Below are positions 10,330-21,746 of a stretch of DNA of 64,000 nt, in pieces (the stretch's first letter is position 1; each line of letters opens with the position of its first letter). Both the position numbers and the translations under genes were made by a program. Origin of the DNA: Balamuthia mandrillaris (taxonomy: Eukaryota; Discosea; Longamoebia; Balamuthiidae); contig JAVKOQ010000028.1 of NCBI GenBank assembly GCA_031835245.1, positions 221,001 to 285,000 of the forward strand, written 5' to 3'. Under the pieces are notes generated by a model that ran no database searches, was not told the DNA's origin, and was given only the letters and a program-made list of their open reading frames with translations.

Positions 10330-10926
10330 GCACAAGCAATTATCCTTAATAATTTGCCGCACAAATTTAACATATCCTCGCAAATTTTTCGATTCGTGGA
10401 AATTTTTCGAGTTTTCGTGGTTTCGCGCCTTTTTTTTTTTGCTCCCCAAACCGTGTCTACGTGGCATCCTCCTCCTGCTGCTGCGCGAGGAACAAACTTG
10501 CCAGCAATGAAAGGCAACGAAACCGGCAAAAAAAAATAAATCGGGTGAGCGGGTGCGTGGAGGTGGCAGAAAATCAGAAGCCAACTTCCGCGTGCCCCCC
10601 AAACGCCTTTTTGTTACTGGGGGGGGCGGCGGGAACGCGTGCGAACCAACCGCAACTCTCCATAAGGGGCGATGGAGGTTTCCGATTTTTCGGTTTTAGG
10701 GCATGAAAGGGCCGACCTTTCCTCTCCCTTTTCCTCATGGGGGGCAGGCAAAAGGAAGAAGAAGAAGGAACTCTTAATGAATGAGCTTTTAATGGGGTTT
10801 TTTTTTTGTTGTTTTAAAGAAAGTCTCTTCAACAACGAAAACCCAAAAACAAAAACATTTTTGAACTGTTGGAAGGATAAACAAAGTGCCAGCAAAGGTC
10901 AACCTTTTTTTTATATATAAAAAGTA
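10330..10926. other. Intergenic region
   Basis: About 600 bases with no gene I can support. It holds repeated AAATTTTTCGA-like motifs near 10380-10420, a GC-rich patch near 10615-10660 and poly-T runs. The distal end carries the TATA-like sequence listed separately. Confidence 0.45.
10912..10924 (+). promoter_or_regulatory. TATA-like element immediately before an ATG
   Basis: TATATATAAAAAG ends two bases before the first ATG of the downstream gene at 10927. If it works as a TATA box, transcription would begin past that ATG and the in-frame ATG at 10963 would be the real start. It could also be a chance AT run. Confidence 0.35.
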
Positions 10927-12378
10927 ATGCTTCATACAGGAGGAAGAAGACGACGTCAGAGAATGCGTTCGCAGCAACCATTGGCGCAGATACCGCAGCC
11001 GAACCTGCTTGAGGAGGAAGCGGAAGAGGAAGGCGACGAGACGCAGTCCTCGGAAGGCGAGGAACAGGCGGAGGAGCTGCTCTTTGGCCCTCGTCTCCAC
11101 ATCCTCGAGCAGCGCTCCCTGGCCAAAGAGGAACAGACCATCGAGGATGGCACAGCGACAACGGAAGAAGGAGCCCCCGCAACGAGGACCAAGGTGGTTC
11201 ACAACGTAGTGAAGAACACCCCATTCGTGGTTCGTGTTGGCCTTCAAAGCTGCGAGGAGGCGGCCCCTCTCGCTTTCAACTTCAACACCACGCACTCGTT
11301 GGAGGTGGCGCTCTGCTTCGACTGCGAGGAGCTCAAAGAGGTCCCTTTCCTGAACCAAAAGCCGGTCGACTACAGGGTTCGCAGCGTCACCAACGCAAAC
11401 AAGGAGGTGGAGCTCAACGTGGACGTGAAGATCAGGGTGCTGTCGAGCCACTGCGAGCACATGATGTTTCGTCTGCGCTTTCGCTTGGTGGACGTTGTGA
11501 CGGGAGAGGCGGTCCTCCTCATGAGTGAAGGACGAAACGGAGGCCATTGCGAAGTCTTCTCGGAGGCCATTCGAGTGGTGAGCAAACCGGAACAGATCAA
11601 GACGGCGGTGCAACAGCAACAACAACAAGGACAGCAACAGGGAAAGAATGCCACCACCGCCACAAAGAAGAAGAGCACCAAACGAACCGTCAACGACAGA
11701 ATAGAGGAGATAGTGATGAGAATGGAGAGCGCACAGCGAAGACAGACATGCTTGTTGGAGCAACTCTTTGCAGAGAAACAACAACGGACGAAGGCTGAAC
11801 AAGACAACGAGAACGAAGTTGAGAGCTCTTCTTCTCGCTACCACAAACGACGGAAGCTATCTCCTTCTGAATATCACCATGAAGTTGTAAAGACCGAAGC
11901 TGTGGACAATGAAGAAGAACAACAGCGTCAACTGGAACAAGCGATGGACAACCTGTTGGATGTCTACCAGCGACTCGACTCGGAGAGCAAGCCACGCGCT
12001 CTCCGGCGGTTGCTTCGCAAGACATCGGCACGACGGACCTCCTCGCTATGCGAGATGGTCTCCCTGTTGGACTCTCAGGGCTTGGCCATGCCTCACAACG
12101 AAAGTCTTTTGCTTTCTTCGGCTAACAGCGAACAACAACAACAACAACAACAACAACAGAAAGAAGAAGAGAACAACTTCCTTCCTCCTCCTTCGTTGGA
12201 AGCATCATCTGCAACAACAGCGATGCCTATGACTTCGTTCTTTTGGTTGGAGGAAAACTTGTCTGCGAATGGAGGAATACGAAACAAAGAAGAACTACTG
12301 CAACGGAGTTGTTGGGATGAGGTGATTCTTGGAGGAGAGTTTGACTTGTTTCAAGAGTGCTTCTCAACAGTGCTCTGA
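10927..12378 (+). CDS. Probable beta-sandwich transcription regulator with polyglutamine
   Basis: Single exon of 483 residues (471 if translation starts at 10963). The order is a basic N-terminus, an acidic region (28-75), then a beta-strand-rich domain at about 90-220 with segments such as FVVRVGLQ and SLEVALCFDCEE, ending in EAIRVVSKPEQIKTA. After that come a Gln-rich linker, a Lys-rich nuclear-type signal (TKKKSTKRT), a short coiled coil (about 255-295) and a second poly-Gln run coded by CAA at 12131-12160. The layout suggests a nuclear DNA-binding protein of the Rel/p53-like immunoglobulin fold, but I cannot match it to a named family. Function inferred only. Confidence 0.7.
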   Translation: MLHTGGRRRRQRMRSQQPLAQIPQPNLLEEEAEEEGDETQSSEGEEQAEELLFGPRLHILEQRSLAKEEQTIEDGTATTEEGAPATRTKVVHNVVKNTPFVVRVGLQSCEEAAPLAFNFNTTHSLEVALCFDCEELKEVPFLNQKPVDYRVRSVTNANKEVELNVDVKIRVLSSHCEHMMFRLRFRLVDVVTGEAVLLMSEGRNGGHCEVFSEAIRVVSKPEQIKTAVQQQQQQGQQQGKNATTATKKKSTKRTVNDRIEEIVMRMESAQRRQTCLLEQLFAEKQQRTKAEQDNENEVESSSSRYHKRRKLSPSEYHHEVVKTEAVDNEEEQQRQLEQAMDNLLDVYQRLDSESKPRALRRLLRKTSARRTSSLCEMVSLLDSQGLAMPHNESLLLSSANSEQQQQQQQQQKEEENNFLPPPSLEASSATTAMPMTSFFWLEENLSANGGIRNKEELLQRSCWDEVILGGEFDLFQECFSTVL

Positions 12379-12500
12379 AAGATGAGGTGTTGTTCTGTAT
12401 GTAAATTTGTAAATATTGTTTATAATATTATTATTATTGTTTATAATACTTGTTTTTTCACCAGTCGTTCTCGCTTCTTCCACATTCAGGGGATCATGTC

Positions 12501-13882
12501 TCAAAAGGAAGAGTGGTGAAGGTGTTCAGAAGAAGGGTCGTAATATTGTTGGTACTGGAGTTGTTGTAATTGTTGTTGTTGGAGAGCAGCTGAGTGATGG
12601 TGGTGTTGTTGAGGATGATGAGAAGCAACCGGAGAGAGAGAAACCATTCCTGAAGCACCAGCTGAAGAGACATGAGATTTGGGGGAAAGTCCAGCCGCTC
12701 CCCCGCCTCCGCCGCTGCCGTAGTCCAGCGAGCCACTGCTACTGCGATATGTATAATACATTGGCATCATCTGTTGTGGTAAAGAGTGTCAGGTCAAGAA
12801 CAGGGAGAGAGCAGAGGAGAGGATACAGAAAGGAGAACATAAAATAAAGAAGAGACAGGGGACCTGAGGATCGGATCTAGGAGGGGAAGGAGAGGAATGA
12901 GGAGGAACGGCAGGGTTGTATTGCATGGAGCCATAGAATTGGTTTGCTTGTTGGGCGGTCATCATGTACTGAACGGGCTGCCAGGTGCCTTGGGGACCTA
13001 CTGGCATCATCACTTGTACTGGATAAAGCGTTTGCGAGCCTGATCTATTTACACTTCCTCCATTGCTGCTATGTCCTGTAGAAGGAGCATAGGCAGTGAG
13101 ACATTAGATGAGTCTCAAACGGAAAGGAAAAAGTAAAGTACCAAGACGGCGATTGTGCTTGGGTTTTCCTTTGGGGCTTCTCACGTTGGTGGTGGTAACG
13201 CGTTTCTTGGTGGTTGGCTTCTTTCCAAAGTTGCATTGAACTTTCACTCCACAAATCTCCTTATCATTAAGATTTGTAATAGCCATTGCGGCCGCATCTT
13301 CTCCTTCATCCGTGTCTTCATAGTAGATGAACCCAAATCCACGCAATTGCCCTTGCGAACGAGGAAGGTTGACGCTGATAATAGTTCCAAACTCCTCGAA
13401 CTTGTTGATTACATCGCTTTCAGAGAGTTTGTCGGAATCGGCCGCATCGAATTGAAGATGGACGCAGTGACGTTGATAGTTGGCTTCTCCCCATCCGATA
13501 CGAATGGCTCTCGATCCTTTGTTTTTTTTAAAAAAAAATGAGAAAATGAAATGAGAGAAGAGGAGAGAGGGTGTACCTAAAACTTTGCCATCCATTTCAC
13601 GCTTGGCCTTTTCGGCATGTCTCCGATGTCTGAAACGAACAAAACCATAGTTACGATTTTTCACAAAAGTTTCTTCATCGTAAATAGGTCCGAATTCTCT
13701 GTTTTGTTGTTTGTTTGTCTTAGAAAAAATGCTTTCTTTTCTTTCTTATTTTTGACTCTCTTCTTTCTTACCGAAATATTTCTCGAAGCTGTTCGTTGCT
13801 AATAGAAGGATCCAAATCGCCAATAAAGAGATTCGTGTTCTTCTGAGCCCATCCGATACGAACTGCTCTTCCCCCAATTACT

Positions 13883-13920
<38 letters not shown>

Positions 13921-14238
13921 GAATGAAAGAAGGGTGTGGTATTTGCAAAGAAAAGTGGTACCGCTGCGATGAAGAGCTTTCTTTGCTTCAGATGCTTGCA
14001 TTCGAGTCTAAAATTGCAAATAAATCAAAGGAATCTTAAACGTGAGAGAGAGAGAGAGAGAGAGAACGAACCTTGAAAGTAATGAAACCATAGCCCAAAC
14101 TGAAGCCCGTTACTTTGTCTCGTTTTATTTCGATGTTGGCAACGCCAAACTGCTCAAAAGGCTCTCGTAGTTGTTCCTGCACAAACGCTTTAACGTAAGC
14201 TCAAGAAGTGGAGACAAGAGAAAGAAGAAAAACAAGAG

Positions 14239-14274
<36 letters not shown>

Positions 14275-14425
14275 GAGAGAGAGACTGAGAGAGAGAAGAG
14301 GACAGAGAGCAAATGAGAAGAGGGATAACGGTTCTAAACCTCATTCAAGCCACGCGCCAAATCACCGATAAATAAACAACCTATTTGTTACGTTAGTCAT
14401 CTCTGTGAGTGAGAGAGAGAGAAAG

Positions 14426-14470
<45 letters not shown>

Positions 14471-14903
14471 ACAGAAACACCAAACACGTACATTCTTCAG
14501 GAAACTCATCTTCGCTTCCCTCTTCATCTTCTCCTTCTCCAACCTCTCCAATGTGTTGTTGTTGTTGTTCTTCTGTTGTGGTGTTCTCTTTCTGTTTTTC
14601 TTTCCATTGAGCTTCTTTGGCTTTGGCCTCGTCCTCCTCCTCATCCGCGTGTGAAACTTTTCTATCTTCTGTTCACATTTTTTGTTTGCATAAAATGAAA
14701 CGAAAAAAAAATGAAATGAAAAATATTAAAACAAAAAAAAAAGAAAAAAAGAAAAAGAAAAAAAGAAAAGAAAAGAGAAGAAAGAAACCTCTGTTTTCTT
14801 TGCTCAGGTCCTCTTTCTTGTTGAGCATAGGGGGGCTTGCTTCCTCGTTGACGCTGACGTTGGAGAGAGAGTCGCCAAGCTTGTCCACTTCCGTGTGATC
14901 CAT
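12501..14903 (-). CDS. RNA-binding protein with three RRM domains
   Basis: Ten exons join in frame to 523 residues: 14789-14903, 14492-14668, 14340-14380, 14072-14176, 13962-14007, 13772-13880, 13577-13698, 13142-13516, 12864-13075 and 12501-12770. RRM1 starts CLFIGDLARGLNE with RNP1 LGYGFITFK. RRM2 starts NLFIGDLDPSISNEQLREIF with RNP1 RNYGFVRFR. RRM3 starts VHLQFDAADSDKLSE with RNP1 RGFGFIYYE. RRM1 and RRM2 are each followed by an IRIGW-type strand, as in TIA-1, Nam8 and RBP45 proteins. The C-terminus is Pro/Gln/Tyr-rich and likely disordered. Probable role in splicing or mRNA stability and stress granules. Several introns hold GA microsatellites (CT in the transcript). Confidence 0.88.
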
Positions 14904-16064
14904 TTGTGGTTGCGTTACGGTTGTTTTTTTTTCTTTCTTTCTTTCTTTTTTTTTTTTTTACAGTCTAACAAAGCGAAGAGAGGAACTTTGGAAAAAAAAC
15001 TAAACAGCTCCTCCTTTTGAAGAAAAAAAAATTTAACAAGTCCCTGTTTTTTTTTTTTTTCTTCCCCCCAAATCTTTAAAAAAAAAAACCTCTCTCAGAG
15101 ATATGGGCTTTAAAAAAAAATAAAAGACAGAGATAAAAAAAATAGACTACCAGGTGAGTCTATAGGGCCTTGGAGAGAAGAAAAGGAGGAGGTCTAAAAC
15201 GGCAAAAAAAAAATATAAAATGGAGAGAGAGAGCGAGAGAGCCTTTAAAACTAATGAAAAAAATGAAAGCCTTGACTTCCTTCCCCCCCCTCAAACGAAC
15301 CTTTTTTTTTCCTTCTTGTGTGGTGGCAGCTGCTTTTTTCTTCTCTCTCCACAAGATTTCTCGGCCAAATTAATTAAATTGAAGTTTTGACCAATCGCGA
15401 TGGAGCTTTGCGTGAAATTTCGTAGAGTACCGCTTTATTCCCTTTCGCCCGGTTGCTGAGGTCACCGTTTCCCATAATGTAATACCGGAGGACCCCTGGC
15501 CCTTTCCATAAGTGGGTTTGATCTGTGATTGGGCGGAAGTTTACGCCTATTAGTGTCGACAATTATTCCCGAACGAATGGATTAAACAAAAATGCACTCA
15601 TCTATTAGTCAATCCCCCCTCCGCCAATTCTCCCCTTTTAAATTTTTTTCTTCCTTTTGCTCTTCTCAAAAGAAGAGAGAGAGTTTTTTCTTTTGCGAAC
15701 GCAACTGCTGCTACTTCCTTCCACTCGGTCGTCTTTCGTTTGTTCGTTTAGTACTACTTCCTTTGGGCAGACTCTTGCGTCGTCTGCTGGCTTCGGGTTT
15801 TTTTTCCCTTGTTGCTTATCTCTCTCTGTGAGATATTGGGGGGCGCCCCCCCCTTCCTTGCATCGATTGAGGTTTTTCTTTCTTTTTTTTTTGCCTTTCT
15901 TTCTTTTCATATTCGCTGTTGAAGGTACCTCTTCACTACCCTTTTTTTTTTTTGAGTCTTTCTTTTCTCGATCCAAACCCTCTTTTTCTCTTATTCTTTT
16001 TTTTTTTGATTAGGCAAACAAGATTAAGAAAGATCAGATTCCAAATCCCTACGCGAAAAAAAAA
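14904..16064. other. Long divergent promoter region
   Basis: About 1.16 kb between the RRM gene and the phosphatase gene, transcribed away from each other. It is dominated by homopolymer A and T runs. A distinct balanced-composition island at about 15375-15570 includes GACCAATCG (a CCAAT-box core) and a TGATTGG inverted CCAAT near 15525. The island is the best candidate core promoter. I see no coding exon. Confidence 0.5.
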
Positions 16065-16833
16065 ATGACCACTACTCCCTCCATGTTGGCCTTCTCTTCT
16101 TTTGCTGAATCTGCCCTGCCCTTCAGCGCCGCTGCTCGCCGCAGCAGCTATTCTATTTTGCCCGCTACCTTTTCTCGGCGTCGCCTCCCTCTTCCTGCTT
16201 CTTCCCTCTCAGCCCAGCCTAATCGAACTCTCCTTTGCGCAAACCAGTCCTCTCCTTCCTCCTCTTTTTCTTTTTTTTCTACTACCAACACAACAAGCAC
16301 CAACCATAGTCGGTTCCCTCCGTCTGCATCGCGGCACCTCCACACACGGCACGAGAGATGCCTCCCTTGTGCCTCTTCATCTTTTTCATTTCCTTCCTCC
16401 CCTACTGCCCTCCGGTACTATCGCCGTTGCTATTATTCTGTCTCCTCCGCCTCTGTTACCTCAGCGGCCACTTCAGCCGCCTCTTCTCATGACCTCGAAC
16501 CCAACTATGCTACTACTCCCTCACAACACAACCAATTCGCGGACTCCATCCGTGAGTTTTTTTTCTCTTAGCTGCTTCCTCTCTTTGTTGCTTTGTTCTG
16601 TCTTTCATTTGTTGTATTCTTCTTTTCTAACGACGCTGCCAATACAATGATGATGAAAATAGGACGGGCAGCTACTAACCAACTTGGTGCAACGCTGCAG
16701 CACGTTTGGGAGTCGGTGAGGTTCGACTCTGGAGCGTACATCATTCCGCATCCAGAAAAGGCGCACAAAGGTGGTGAAGATGCCTACTTCATCAGTCTCA
16801 GTGGTAGAGTTATTGGTGTCGCTGATGGCGTAA

Positions 16834-16864
<31 letters not shown>

Positions 16865-17944
16865 TCCTGCTTCTTTTTTTCTTTTCTTTATTTTCTCAAG
16901 TGTTAACTTGCTTATTCCTCTTTGAACAAAAGGTGGGAGGTTGGGGTGAAGTAGGAGTGGATCCTGGTCTATTTTCTAGGACTTTGATGTCAGGTACTTT
17001 TCTCCTCTTTGTTCGACCTGCCTTTTACTATTCTTCTAGCTCTCTTTCTTTCTTTCTTTCTCTCTCTCTCTCTCTCTCTCTCACTATTTTTCATTTTCTT
17101 TCTCTTTTTTCTTTTTTCCTTTGCTAACCGACACAAATATCATAATTTGCAGAGGCACAAAAGATAGCGGACGAGGCATTTGCGGCGGGCATAGAGCCCA
17201 CCCCAAGCCAAGTCCTGGAGGAGGCCTTTGAGCTGACAAAGGGCATCGAGGGCAGCTCCACCGCCACCGTGTTGCTCCTCGCCAGCGACAACAAGCTGCA
17301 CTATTCCTCCGTTGGGGACTCTGGTTTCCTCATCATTCGCGACGGTGAGATTATCTTTCGTTCAGAGGAGCAGCAGCACGATTGGTATTCTGCCTCTGTT
17401 TTCTTTTTTTATTTTTCGTTTCGTTTGCTTTTTCGTTTTCTTCTCTTCTTTCTCTTCTTGTCGCTCTCTTTTCCTTCTCTCTTGTCGTTTCTTTCCTTCG
17501 GTTTCTTTTTGTTTTTTTTAACACACCCCAACAAAAAGGAACCAGCCCTACCAACTGGGCACAGGGAGCGACGACACGGTGGCGCAGGCGGTGGTCGGCT
17601 CCGTCGACGTGAAGGAGGATGATATCATCATACTAGCCTCGGACGGCCTCTTCGACAACCTCTACGAGGACGAAATCCTGGACCTCGTAGCCCAAGGCCA
17701 ACCTAACCCCTCACCAGCCAATGGGAGCTCGTCCCGTCGGGAGCACGCCTATCCCCCTCGGTGGAATGCCAAGGCGTTGGCGGAGGCATTGGCCGCCGAG
17801 GCGCACAAGCGGGCCGGCAAGAGCGAAGGGCGCGTTCCCTTTGGAGAGGAGGCCGGCCGCTATGGCGTGAACTACATCGGCGGCAAGATGGACGACATCA
17901 GCGTCATCGTTTCTCGCGTGCACTTGACCCTTCCTGTGGCTTGA
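16065..17944 (+). CDS. Mitochondrial PP2C-type phosphatase (PPTC7-like)
   Basis: Metal-dependent Ser/Thr phosphatase of the PPTC7/Ptc7 group, which in yeast and animals regulates coenzyme Q synthesis and mitophagy receptors. Five exons join in frame to 450 residues: 16065-16551, 16663-16829, 16933-16993, 17153-17384 and 17539-17944. The first about 165 residues are Ser/Arg-rich and poor in acids, consistent with a long mitochondrial presequence. The catalytic domain shows GGEDAYF, GVADGVGGW (split by intron 2), GSSTATVLLL, VGDSGFLI, ILASDGLFDNL and KMDDISVIV, the expected metal-binding order. Introns 2 and 3 carry CT microsatellites. Confidence 0.92.
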
Positions 17945-18276
17945 AAAAACAACACACGGGTGGCGGCTTGCAAAAAAGTTCCTTCTCTTGTTTGGATTTA
18001 TTTGACTTTTATTTATTTATTTACTTTCTTAATTGTTCTCTTTATTTGTAACTTACTGTATATGAATTAATTAAAACAGCTGATGTGTCGATAACTTCTT
18101 GGTTCTTAAACTCCGACTATTTTTAGCCGAGCACCAATCACTCGCTTTTACCTTTATAGGGTAACGCTCCCCAAAAATAACCAAGCATTACACACCACAA
18201 AATAAAGTTACCTTTTTTTTTTCCTTTACTTTCTTTCTTTCTCCTTCACCAACTACAACACAAAAACCCACAAACA
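17945..18276. other. Promoter of the small secreted protein gene
   Basis: About 330 bases holding the 3' end of the phosphatase gene and the promoter of the next gene. An AT-rich stretch (18000-18080) is followed by mixed sequence and a long CT/T-rich leader just before the ATG. No other gene seen. Confidence 0.5.
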
Positions 18277-18687
18277 ATGAACAAGCTCGTGATCGTTTTG
18301 GTTGCCACTTTGGCCCTCTTGGCATCTTGCCAGGCTGCTGCTCCCATCACCCGCGAGACCCGCAACAACGCCGAGGCCGCCTGCCTGGAGGCCTTCCCCC
18401 AGCTGACCCCCGAGCAGTGCTCCGAGCTGGCCGACACCGTGGCCGAGCTGTGGTTCCTCAACGAGGACTCCCCCAACGCCCTCTCCCAGAACCTCCAGAC
18501 CTACGCCGATAACACCCTCACCGGCGGCGACTGCGACTTTGGCGTCCTGCTCACCTGCGCCACCAAGATCGGCGGCTGTGCCGCCCAGTGCCACGACGTG
18601 CCCTCCTGCATGTCTTGCCTCGGCGAGTCCTGGACCACTTGCTGCCCTTGCATCAAGGAGGTCATCCACGTGGACATCAACTGCTAA
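18277..18687 (+). CDS. Small secreted 12-cysteine protein
   Basis: Single exon of 136 residues. A clear signal peptide (MNKLVIVLVATLALLASCQA) precedes a 116-residue mature part with 12 cysteines, including CMSCLGESWTTCCPC near the end, so a compact disulfide-rich fold is expected. I know no family for it. Codon use is extremely biased to C- and G-ending codons (for example runs of GCC, CTC, ACC and AAC) compared with neighbouring genes, which suggests very high expression. The short pyrimidine-rich leader fits that. Export to the medium or to vacuoles is inferred. Confidence 0.85.
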   Translation: MNKLVIVLVATLALLASCQAAAPITRETRNNAEAACLEAFPQLTPEQCSELADTVAELWFLNEDSPNALSQNLQTYADNTLTGGDCDFGVLLTCATKIGGCAAQCHDVPSCMSCLGESWTTCCPCIKEVIHVDINC

Positions 18688-18923
18688 ACCAAAAAAAAAA
18701 AAAAATCGACCCCAGCTTTTGTTTGGGTCTGGTTTGATTTCATCAAAATAATATAAAGTGTAGTTTTTAACACCATTCAAGTACCCCTCCCTTTGATTTA
18801 CGCTGCGAGAGAGGGATTAGATTCGAGGAGCGCTGTTTGATCTTTGTCGTTGAAAACTTTTTTCATTCTTTTGTTCTTTTTTTTTTGGGGGTTTTTTATT
18901 TTCGAAAGCGAAAAAACAGAAAG

Positions 18924-19053
18924 ATGGAAGAAGAGAGAAAGTTGGTGGCAACGACGAAAGATTTGATCCAACGCGAGTTCCCTCCCGTGGACTTTGCCGT
19001 TGGGTATGGCTCTGGCTTTGTCGTTCAGTCAGGATACTCTCTACATCAGCAAA

Positions 19054-19092
<39 letters not shown>

Positions 19093-19451
19093 TTGGGATT
19101 TTTAACGAAGAAAGCAAAACAAATGAAAAGGAAGTGATGATGGATTTGATCTTTGCGGTGAGAGAGCCGAGGGAGTGGCACGAGGCCAACATACTACGCA
19201 ACAGGGAGCACTACTCATTTTTGGCGAGCTTGGGCGGCCGAGTGGTCTCCTTCGTGCAGACTGGCTTTGGGGCTCGCATCTACTACAACCCCTTTGTGCA
19301 AGTGGGAGAACAGGTAGGGAGAGGCTGTTGTTGTTTCACTCTTTGTCTCTGTTCTCTATTGTCTCATTCGCTCCTGTCGCCTACTGTTCTCTTCTCTCTT
19401 TCTCTTTCGTCGTTTCTCTTTCTCTTCCTCTCCATCTCTCTCAGTCTCTCT

Positions 19452-19495
<44 letters not shown>

Positions 19496-19631
19496 CTCTT
19501 CGCTCAATTGCTTGTTCGTTATGTGACCGAACAGCGGGTAAAGTATGGTGTGATTGGCATGGATGACCTTCTCTCTGACCTTCGGCACTGGAACACCTTC
19601 TACGTCAGCGGCCGCCTTCAAAAACCTGTTC

Positions 19632-19670
<39 letters not shown>

Positions 19671-20509
19671 CCCTAATCTCCTCTCATTCCCTCCAACTGT
19701 TCACTTTGTTATCTTAACATACAACATGAAAAACAGACCAAAGTGCTGCAAGAAAACGCAGAGGTGGAGGCAGCCAACCAGCAGAACCTACACAATGCCC
19801 TGCGCATGGCGCTGCTTTTGCTCCCCCAACAGACGGTGTTGACGGAGCGTCAACTCTACACAACGATCGCCAGTTTGTCGTACATGGGAGATGTTAGGAT
19901 GGGGTGGGCGGAGCATAAGAGAAAAGCGGAGAACATAGTTACGGACAGGAATGTGGTCGCCTTTCGTGAACTGTACAGACGAAGTTTAGAGGAGGTGGAA
20001 GGTGTTCGTTGTAAATTTGTGGAAGCTGATGGCATCATGTTAGAGGTACTCTTTCCAAGATCTTCATTTTGTTTTTCTTCTCTCTCATGCGTTCTGATAA
20101 CTTTCTTCTTTCTTTCTTCTTCTCTTCTTTCTTCTTCGTCATCTTCCCTGTGTTGATGATACGTTATGCGTTTGTCGTTATCAAAATACCAGCAAGAGGA
20201 GGGTGAAGAAACAAGACGGAGGCGAGTGGAGGCATTGCCATTGGCTCTACAGAAAAATATAATAGCTAATCCAGAGGTACTGAGCTGCCAACAACGCACA
20301 GCTCAACAACTTCGCTCCAATTTGCAAGCTATCACCGCCAAGTACAGTCGTGCCCAAACCTTTAAAGGTATTTGTTGTCTTGAGTTTAAAAAACACAACA
20401 AAAGTGCTTCTTTTCTGACTTATACAACTGAGAAACAGGTTTGTTAACGGCAGGTTTCAGCAAAAGTATGATCTATGCATCACAAAAACTTGGCAAGCGA
20501 TGGCGCTAA
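18924..20509 (+). CDS. TAMM41: Mitochondrial CDP-diacylglycerol synthase TAM41
   Basis: Makes CDP-diacylglycerol from phosphatidic acid and CTP on the inner mitochondrial membrane, the first committed step to cardiolipin. Six exons join to 320 residues: 18924-19055, 19131-19313, 19535-19627, 19737-20045, 20193-20367 and 20439-20509. Family landmarks are FPPVDFAVGYGSG, MMDLIFAV, WHEANILRNREHYSF, FGARIYYNPFV, KYGVIGMDDL, FYVSGRLQKP, IASLSYMGDVRM, FRELYRRSLEEV and the C-terminal TAGFSKSMIYASQKLGKRWR, which matches the human ending closely. Three introns contain CT microsatellites starting at or near the donor. Identification is secure. Confidence 0.95.
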
Positions 20510-20565
20510 ACTTTTTATTCTTCTTAGCAAGCAAGACACTACAAACTCACCGCCTAATTCTTGTT

Positions 20566-21522
20566 TCAATGACCTTTTGGCACGAGAGTGGCCACAACGA
20601 GGGTATGCCATCCCAGCTCCTTCTCCAACTGACGAAACAGCTTCTCCGGAACGTCCTTCCAACAATCCTCCTTCACATAACGATACTGCTTATACTCGTC
20701 TATATTCCACGCGAATATATGATCCTTCTTCATCTCCACTATTTGCCATCCATACTCATCTTCTTTCTTTACCTTCTTTTCTTCCTCTTCATTTTCACCA
20801 CCCAACAGCTCGTTCTTGATTTCATCAAAGGTATAAGTAAAGGTAACAGGACATCCCGTTTGTGCCTCGGAGTACTGAGCGATAAGTTGCGACATGCGTG
20901 CAAAGTCCCACTGGCCGGTCTCCCTCATCAGGAAGAAGAGCTTGTAGCTCACCTTGGAGTAGACCATCATGCGGAGCTCCCCTGTGATCGGACGGAGATA
21001 CCTCTTTACCTGCGCGATGACTCTCTCCGGATGTGGCGTGTGATGAATCACTCCAAAGCTCCAAATGAGGTCAAACTTTTTGCACTCTCCGTCTTCCTCT
21101 TCCTCTCTGTTGTTCTTTTCAAGAAGAAGGTGAAGTTCCTCGGCGTTTCCCAAAAGGAACGTTGCCGACAGGCCAAACACTTGAAAGCGTTGTTTGCAGA
21201 GTCGAAGGCTCTCCTCGGAGAGTTCGAGGACGGTGAGGTCGGCCCCTGCCCTGGCAAAGTTGATGCTCTCCGTGCCGAGGCCACATCCTATCTCCAGCAC
21301 CCGTTTGCCTCTCCAACGTTGAAAGTCGGCAAAGGGAGGAATGTGAGGCTCCACAAAATACTTTCGTTGCTCCACTTGGTCAAAGTATTCTTTGGTGCCG
21401 ACGGGTGCGGGTGAGTGGCGAAGGTTGCATGGACGGCTGTCCCAATACCGTTGCACTTCGGTGATTGCTACCTCTCTAAAGTTTTTCTCTTCTTCTTTCT
21501 GGACTGGCACAAACTCTTCCAT
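20566..21522 (-). CDS. SAM-dependent methyltransferase
   Basis: Single exon of 318 residues, class I Rossmann methyltransferase. Motif I is [16 protein letters not shown], the acidic end of strand 2 is LTVLELS, and motif IV-V is [20 protein letters not shown]. These place it with Methyltransf_11/UbiE-like small-molecule methyltransferases. The C-terminal third (from about 215) has no family signature and ends in [16 protein letters not shown]. No targeting peptide is evident. It converges on TAM41, with only 56 bases between stops. Substrate unknown; a lipid or quinone substrate would suit the neighbourhood, but that is speculation. Confidence 0.88.
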   Translation of the reverse strand: MEEFVPVQKEEEKNFREVAITEVQRYWDSRPCNLRHSPAPVGTKEYFDQVEQRKYFVEPHIPPFADFQRWRGKRVLEIGCGLGTESINFARAGADLTVLELSEESLRLCKQRFQVFGLSATFLLGNAEELHLLLEKNNREEEEDGECKKFDLIWSFGVIHHTPHPERVIAQVKRYLRPITGELRMMVYSKVSYKLFFLMRETGQWDFARMSQLIAQYSEAQTGCPVTFTYTFDEIKNELLGGENEEEEKKVKKEDEYGWQIVEMKKDHIFAWNIDEYKQYRYVKEDCWKDVPEKLFRQLEKELGWHTLVVATLVPKGH

Positions 21523-21746
21523 TCTTTTTTTTTAATGTGTTTGTGTTTCTTTTCTTCTTTCTGCGACGCTTCACTTTTTAGTCGATTATTTTGACCAATC
21601 ACAACATGCTTAGATCGACATTGATCTAACCAATGAAAATTCAAATATGTGCGCTTTTTTTTTTTTTTTTGGTTTTGCAGAGAAAAAAGAAAAAAAGAAT
21701 AAAGAATAAAGAAAAGAAAAGAAAGAAACGAAACAGCAGCACCGAG

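Noticed and set aside
16102-16650. 182-codon ORF overlapping the phosphatase presequence
   Set aside because: Shadow frame in Ser/Leu-rich coding sequence; the other frame splices into the PP2C domain.
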